From Rhizobium hidalgonense (GTDB lineage Bacteria > Pseudomonadota > Alphaproteobacteria > Rhizobiales > Rhizobiaceae): 64,000 nucleotides of DNA. Below are positions 60,729 to 64,000 of this stretch, in pieces (position 1 is the first letter of the stretch; each line of letters starts with the position of its first letter). The notes beneath the pieces were generated by a model. It ran no database searches and was not told where the DNA came from. It was given only the letters and a program-made list of their open reading frames with translations. The stretch lies in the NCBI RefSeq assembly GCF_002914525.1, contig NZ_LODW01000104.1:124001-188000 (forward strand). The letters are read 5' to 3'. Both the position numbers and the translations under genes were made by a program.

Positions 60729-61886
60729 ATGCCCGAAGCCGATAGAGATGACAAAGAGCGCCGCCGCCGCGACAATTTGACCGAGTTCGTGCGGGCGGAA
60801 TCTGCCGCCAAGGGCTTCGATCTCTGCCGCATCACGCGTCCGGATGCGATCCCGGAGGCGAAGCAGCGTCTCGGCGAGTTCATCGATGCCGGACGCCACG
60901 GGACGATGGAATGGATGGCGGAGACGCGCGACCGGCGTGGTGATCCGCGCACCCTCTGGAGCGAGGTGAAATCCGTCGTCGTCTTCGGCCTCAATTATGC
61001 CCCGGAGGAAGATCCACGCGGCATCCTCGACAAGTCGGATAAAGCGGCGATCTCCGTCTATGCCCGCAATCGCGATTATCATGACGTCATCAAGGGCCGG
61101 CTGAAGGAGATCGCCACGCGTTTTGCGGCGCGCGCCGGCGCCGACGTCAAAGTCTTCGTCGATACCGCGCCAGTGATGGAGAAACCGCTGGCGGCGGCGG
61201 CCGGCTTGGGCTGGCAGGGCAAACATACCAACCTCGTCAGCCGCACCCATGGTTCCTGGCTGTTTCTCGGTACGATGTTCACCACTGCTGATCTCGCTGT
61301 CGACGCTGAGGAGACCGATCATTGTGGCTCCTGCCGCGCCTGTCTCGACGCCTGCCCGACGGCTGCCTTCCCGGCGCCTTATCAGATCGACGCACGGCGC
61401 TGCATCTCCTATCTCACCATCGAACACAAAGGGCCGATCGACCCCGAGCTGCGGCCACTGATCGGCAATCGCATCTATGGCTGCGACGACTGTCTTGCCG
61501 CCTGTCCCTGGAACAAATTCGCAAGCTCCGCCTCCGAGATGAAATTGCAGGCGCGGGAAGAGCTGAAGGAACCGTCGATCGCCTTTCTGCTGACGCTCGA
61601 CGATGCGGCCTTCCGCGCCTTCTTCAGCGGGTCGCCGGTGAAGCGGATCGGCCGCGATCGCTTCGTCCGCAATCTGCTGATCGCTGCCGGCAATTCCGGC
61701 GAGAAGGCTCTCATCGCCCAATGTCGCATGCTCGCCGGCGATACCTCGCCGGTGGTGAGGGGAATGGCTGTCTGGGCGCTTTCGCGACTGATGGCGGCTG
61801 GCGAATTCTCTCTCTTTGCCGCACAAAGGGCCGGTGAGAGCGATGGCGACGTCCTGAACGAATGGCGGCTGGCGGGAGTGGTTTGA
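60729..61886 (+). CDS. queG: Epoxyqueuosine reductase QueG
   Basis: A 385-residue cobalamin-dependent iron-sulfur enzyme that reduces epoxyqueuosine to queuosine in tRNA. Two 4Fe-4S motifs: CGSCRACLDACPTAAF and CDDCLAACPWN. The N-terminal FDLCRITRPDAIPEAKQRL and EWMAETRDRRGDPRTL segments are QueG-like; the HEAT-like C-terminal part follows the clusters. GAGGG precedes the ATG. The stop overlaps the start of the next gene by one base. Confidence 0.95.
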   Translation: MPEADRDDKERRRRDNLTEFVRAESAAKGFDLCRITRPDAIPEAKQRLGEFIDAGRHGTMEWMAETRDRRGDPRTLWSEVKSVVVFGLNYAPEEDPRGILDKSDKAAISVYARNRDYHDVIKGRLKEIATRFAARAGADVKVFVDTAPVMEKPLAAAAGLGWQGKHTNLVSRTHGSWLFLGTMFTTADLAVDAEETDHCGSCRACLDACPTAAFPAPYQIDARRCISYLTIEHKGPIDPELRPLIGNRIYGCDDCLAACPWNKFASSASEMKLQAREELKEPSIAFLLTLDDAAFRAFFSGSPVKRIGRDRFVRNLLIAAGNSGEKALIAQCRMLAGDTSPVVRGMAVWALSRLMAAGEFSLFAAQRAGESDGDVLNEWRLAGVV

Positions 61887-62755
61887 TGCATGTGATGATT
61901 TTTGGCTGCGGTTATTCCGGCATGGCGATCGCCGAAGCCTTCGCCGGCGACGGTGTGCGTGTTTCCGGCACCACGCGCTCGGCCGACAAAATGGAGGCGC
62001 TCCGGCAAAACCGCGTTGAAGCCTTCCTTTTCGACGGCGAGACCCTGGGCGACGACTTGCGGAGGGCTTTGGGGAGCGTCACCCACCTCGTTCAGTCGAT
62101 CGCGCCTGGAAAAGGCGACCCGCTGCTGCGGCTGATGGACGAAGATCGCGCAAGCCTGCCGTCCCGCCTAGAATGGATCGGTTATCTCTCAACCGTCGGC
62201 GTCTATGGCGATCACAAGGGCGCATGGATCGACGAGGAAACACCTTGCGTGCCCGTCTCCGGGCGCTCGAAGGAGCGGCTGGAGGCGGAAGCGGGCTGGC
62301 TGGCAATGGGCAGGCAGCGTGGCGTGCCGGCGGCAGTGCTCCGCCTTGCCGGGATCTATGGGCCGGGGCGCAATGCCTTCTGCAATCTGGAAAAGGGCAC
62401 GGCGCGGCGCCTGATCAAGAAAGACCAGGTGTTCAACCGCATCCGGGTCGAGGATATCGGCGCGGCGACCCGCTTTCTGTCCGATCACAGCCTCGGCGGC
62501 CTCTATAACATCACCGACAACAGGCCCGGGCCGCCGCAGGATGTGATTGTCGAGGCAGCACGGCTGATGGGCGTCGAACCGCCGCCGGAACAGGCCTTCG
62601 AAACCGCCGAGCTGACGCCGATGGCGCGCTCCTTCTACGGCGAGAACAAACGGGTTTCGAATGCGAAACTCAAGGCGGCCGGCTTCGAATTCTCCTTCCC
62701 TGACTACGTGATGTCACTTGCGCAATTGTGGCAGGACGGTCGCTGGCGCGGTTAA
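61886..62755 (+). CDS. SDR/NAD-dependent epimerase family protein
   Basis: A 289-residue extended-SDR-like protein (YeeZ type): MHVMIFGCGYSGMAIAEAF carries the Gly-rich Rossmann motif, and LRLAGIYGPGRNAF is the conserved substrate segment. A catalytic YxxxK is not clear (YLSTVGVYGDHKGAW), so activity is uncertain. It starts within the TGATG overlap with queG, so it is translationally coupled to queG. Confidence 0.86.
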   Translation: MHVMIFGCGYSGMAIAEAFAGDGVRVSGTTRSADKMEALRQNRVEAFLFDGETLGDDLRRALGSVTHLVQSIAPGKGDPLLRLMDEDRASLPSRLEWIGYLSTVGVYGDHKGAWIDEETPCVPVSGRSKERLEAEAGWLAMGRQRGVPAAVLRLAGIYGPGRNAFCNLEKGTARRLIKKDQVFNRIRVEDIGAATRFLSDHSLGGLYNITDNRPGPPQDVIVEAARLMGVEPPPEQAFETAELTPMARSFYGENKRVSNAKLKAAGFEFSFPDYVMSLAQLWQDGRWRG

Positions 62756-62796
62756 ACCTCGGCCGCTTGGGGAGACCAGGGTTATCACCCAAATTG

Positions 62797-62813
62797 AGTA
62801 GGAAATTCCTACT
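62797..62813. promoter_or_regulatory. Perfect palindrome (unknown operator)
   Basis: AGTAGGAAATTCCTACT, 8-bp perfect arms around A. It lies 42 bases after the SDR stop and about 350 bases before the RlpA-like gene. Unlike a terminator, it has no T-run and is AT-rich, so it looks like a protein-binding site of unknown regulator. Confidence 0.5.
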
Positions 62814-63046
62814 TTCAGCAGTTGGCAGAACAATTCTCGCCGCATATCATGGTTAACAGCCTTTGAATTTGCGCAAATGCGGCGAAGAATATGGCGAAGT
62901 CAGAAAAAATATTTCGTGATTTTTGTGAAGCCATCGAAGATTAAGGCTTCCTCGGAAAAATCATTTGAATTTTAGCTGATTTCATTGCGTTTTTTCCACA
63001 TCCCGCCATACGCGGCAAATTCTCATATTTTATCAATGACCTCGCA

Positions 63047-63067
63047 AATATTACAGACTGTAATATT
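63047..63067. promoter_or_regulatory. Perfect 21-base palindrome (unknown operator)
   Basis: Arms AATATTACAG and CTGTAATATT around a single A, about 98 bases before the RlpA-like start. The dyad form suggests a dimeric regulator; I cannot name it. It does not match the Fur, Irr, RirA, FixK or LexA boxes I know. Confidence 0.55.
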
Positions 63068-63164
63068 CCGTGATCGCATGCGGCACTTTTTCGCCATTTT
63101 TCGGCGGATTTAAGCCCCGCCGCCTGCAAGGGCGTTGAGTTCAATAGTTGAGGGATACTCTGTT

Positions 63165-63527
63165 TTGAAGAAAATAAGCCGTTCTATTATCGCTGCCGCA
63201 ACTATTGCAGCCTGCTCTTCCTTGCTTCCGGCGGAGAGTTTTGCTGGAAATGGCTGTGGCGGTGCTTCATGGTACGCACTCCACTCCAAAACTGCTTCCG
63301 GGGAACGTATGAACCCTGCCGTCTTGACTGCCGCACATCGTTCGCTCGCCTTCGGCACCAAGGTAAAGGTCACCAACCGTAACAATGGCCGCACCGTCGT
63401 CGTTCGCATCAACGATCGCGGCCCGTTCATCCGCGGCCGGGTGCTCGACCTGTCGCGCGCCGCGGCGCAGAATATCGGCATGGTGAGCTCCGGCACGGCG
63501 AAGGTCTGCTACCAGGTGATCAGCTAG
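63165..63527 (+). CDS. RlpA-like double-psi beta-barrel (septal ring) protein
   Basis: A 120-residue secreted protein with a signal peptide (KKISRSIIAAATIAACSS region) followed by a double-psi beta-barrel: CGGASWYALHSKTASGERMN, then TVVVRINDRGPF and RVLDLSRAAAQNIGM, the RlpA motif with conserved His and Asp. It lacks the SPOR domain of classic RlpA, so it may be a small wall hydrolase or binder. I start at TTG 63165, with GAGGG ten bases upstream; the frame begins at 63135 but with poor codons. Confidence 0.82.
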   Translation: MKKISRSIIAAATIAACSSLLPAESFAGNGCGGASWYALHSKTASGERMNPAVLTAAHRSLAFGTKVKVTNRNNGRTVVVRINDRGPFIRGRVLDLSRAAAQNIGMVSSGTAKVCYQVIS

Positions 63528-63547
63528 GCCGGAGCTTACGACCGGCT

Positions 63548-63563
63548 GCGCCGTCAGCGGCGC
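63548..63563 (+). terminator. Hairpin after the RlpA-like gene
   Basis: GCGCCG - TCAG - CGGCGC, 6-bp perfect stem, followed by TTGCTCTTG. Weak candidate terminator. Confidence 0.4.
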
Positions 63564-63676
63564 TTGCTCTTGCCGCCAATCGCGGTTACCACGCGGTTGA
63601 GACTTGTGAACAATCCGTCCCGTAACTGTCGCGGCTGACGGGATCCTTCGCAAGCATGGCAACAGGAGACTTGTGA

Positions 63677-64000
63677 ATGCGTCTGGGCGGCCGCCTCGAA
63701 GGGGCGATTTCTGTGCTCGCGGACATCGATGCCCGCAAGCGACCCGTCGCCGACGCGCTGAAGGACTGGGGCCTTGCGCATCGTTTCGCCGGCTCCGGCG
63801 ATCGCGCCGCCATCGGCAACATCGTCTATGACGCCCTGCGCATGCGGCTTTCCCATGCCTGGCTGATGGATGACGACAGTGCCATAGCGATTGCCCATGC
63901 CGTCATGTTCCGCCAATGGGGTTTCACGCCCGATAGTCTTGCCGCGGCGCTGGCAGATGACAAGTTCGCGCCGCCACCGCTTTCGGCCGATGCCGTCGCG
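63677..64000 (+). CDS. RsmB/NOP-family RNA methyltransferase (5' part)
   Basis: The first 108 codons of a plus-strand gene that runs off the right edge. The protein begins MRLGGRLEGAISVLADIDAR and continues with AIGNIVYDALRMRLSHAWLM, the N-terminal domain of the alphaproteobacterial RsmB-like 16S rRNA cytosine-5 methyltransferases. The SAM domain would lie outside the window. AGGAG lies nine bases upstream. Family call is by pattern and rests on the N-terminal part only. Confidence 0.72.
   Translation, partial: MRLGGRLEGAISVLADIDARKRPVADALKDWGLAHRFAGSGDRAAIGNIVYDALRMRLSHAWLMDDDSAIAIAHAVMFRQWGFTPDSLAAALADDKFAPPPLSADAVA

Larger units (their letters stand above)
62756..63164. other. AT-rich intergenic region before the RlpA-like gene
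   Basis: About 409 bases of clearly lower GC than the neighbouring genes, with no convincing gene (the short frames have no ribosome site). It contains two perfect palindromes (62797-62813 and 63047-63067). It probably carries the regulatory region of the RlpA-like gene. Confidence 0.6.

Noticed and set aside
60051..61826. Minus-strand open frame of 591 codons opposite GST and queG
   Set aside because: Shadow frame; both plus-strand genes show clear family motifs.
1..64000. tRNA, rRNA, CRISPR arrays, prophage or insertion sequences
   Set aside because: No cloverleaf, rRNA-like stretch, regularly spaced repeat, transposase or phage gene was recognised by eye; a program search could still find a tRNA I missed.

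Overview
The window is a GC-rich chromosomal segment of an alphaproteobacterium, almost certainly a Rhizobium of the leguminosarum/etli type. Pointers to this are the dnaA, rpsT, enoyl-CoA hydratase, mutM, ubiE, ubiB block, a Rhizobiaceae-type PmtA phospholipid N-methyltransferase, DUF1150 and NDUFA9-like genes, a ROSE thermometer in front of hsp20, and rhizobial palindromic repeats. I see no rRNA, tRNA, CRISPR array, prophage or insertion sequence. The species call is inference from gene content and protein similarity.

Layout. 1-8.3 kb: heat-shock and housekeeping genes (hsp20/DUF1150, nucleoside hydrolase, grpE, hrcA, rph, rdgB, hemW, a saccharopine-dehydrogenase-like protein). 8.4-15.6 kb: dnaA with a long upstream region, rpsT, an enoyl-CoA hydratase, mutM, ubiE and ubiB. 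15.6-23.1 kb: a six-gene operon that is the most interesting part of the window. Its products look like histidine ammonia-lyase, hydantoinase, N-carbamoyl amino acid hydrolase, DUF917 (thiohydantoin desulfurase), a TfoX-domain protein and urocanase. The lyase lacks the MIO tripeptide and the urocanase lacks its conserved Cys. Together these fit the five-step breakdown of ergothioneine to glutamate better than histidine degradation. 23.1-34.9 kb: accessory transporters and regulators (MFS, LysR/SDR, GntR/CynX-type MFS, S10 peptidase, GFA, GST/LysR) around coaBC. 34.9-45.6 kb: prfC, dut, GNAT, Lrp/EamA, Dps, LysE, cysK, a deaminase, a ComM-like ATPase and gshB. 45.6-51.2 kb: a ribose-type sugar ABC importer with a divergent LacI regulator and a cupin gene. 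51.3-64 kb: yraN, rsmI, dnaN, DUF72, pmtA, a histidine-phosphatase-like gene, pyrF, DUF1330, an NDUFA9-like gene, a small secreted protein, uppP, GST, queG, an SDR gene, an RlpA-like gene and the start of an RsmB-type methyltransferase.

Regulation visible in the DNA. A two-hairpin ROSE-like RNA thermometer hides the hsp20 Shine-Dalgarno. A 39-bp near-complete palindrome abuts the GntR start codon. Two identical LacI-type operators 115 bp apart sit on the divergent sugar-operon promoters. A 15-bp palindrome lies between the Lrp and EamA genes, and two perfect palindromes lie in the AT-rich region before the RlpA-like gene. Clear intrinsic terminators follow dnaA, rpsT and a 23-codon small ORF.

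Limits. Everything here is read by eye. Starts were moved inward from the longest ORF where a Shine-Dalgarno or family alignment favoured it. Promoters and operators are pattern matches, not measured sites. Family and pathway statements come from general knowledge, without a database search.
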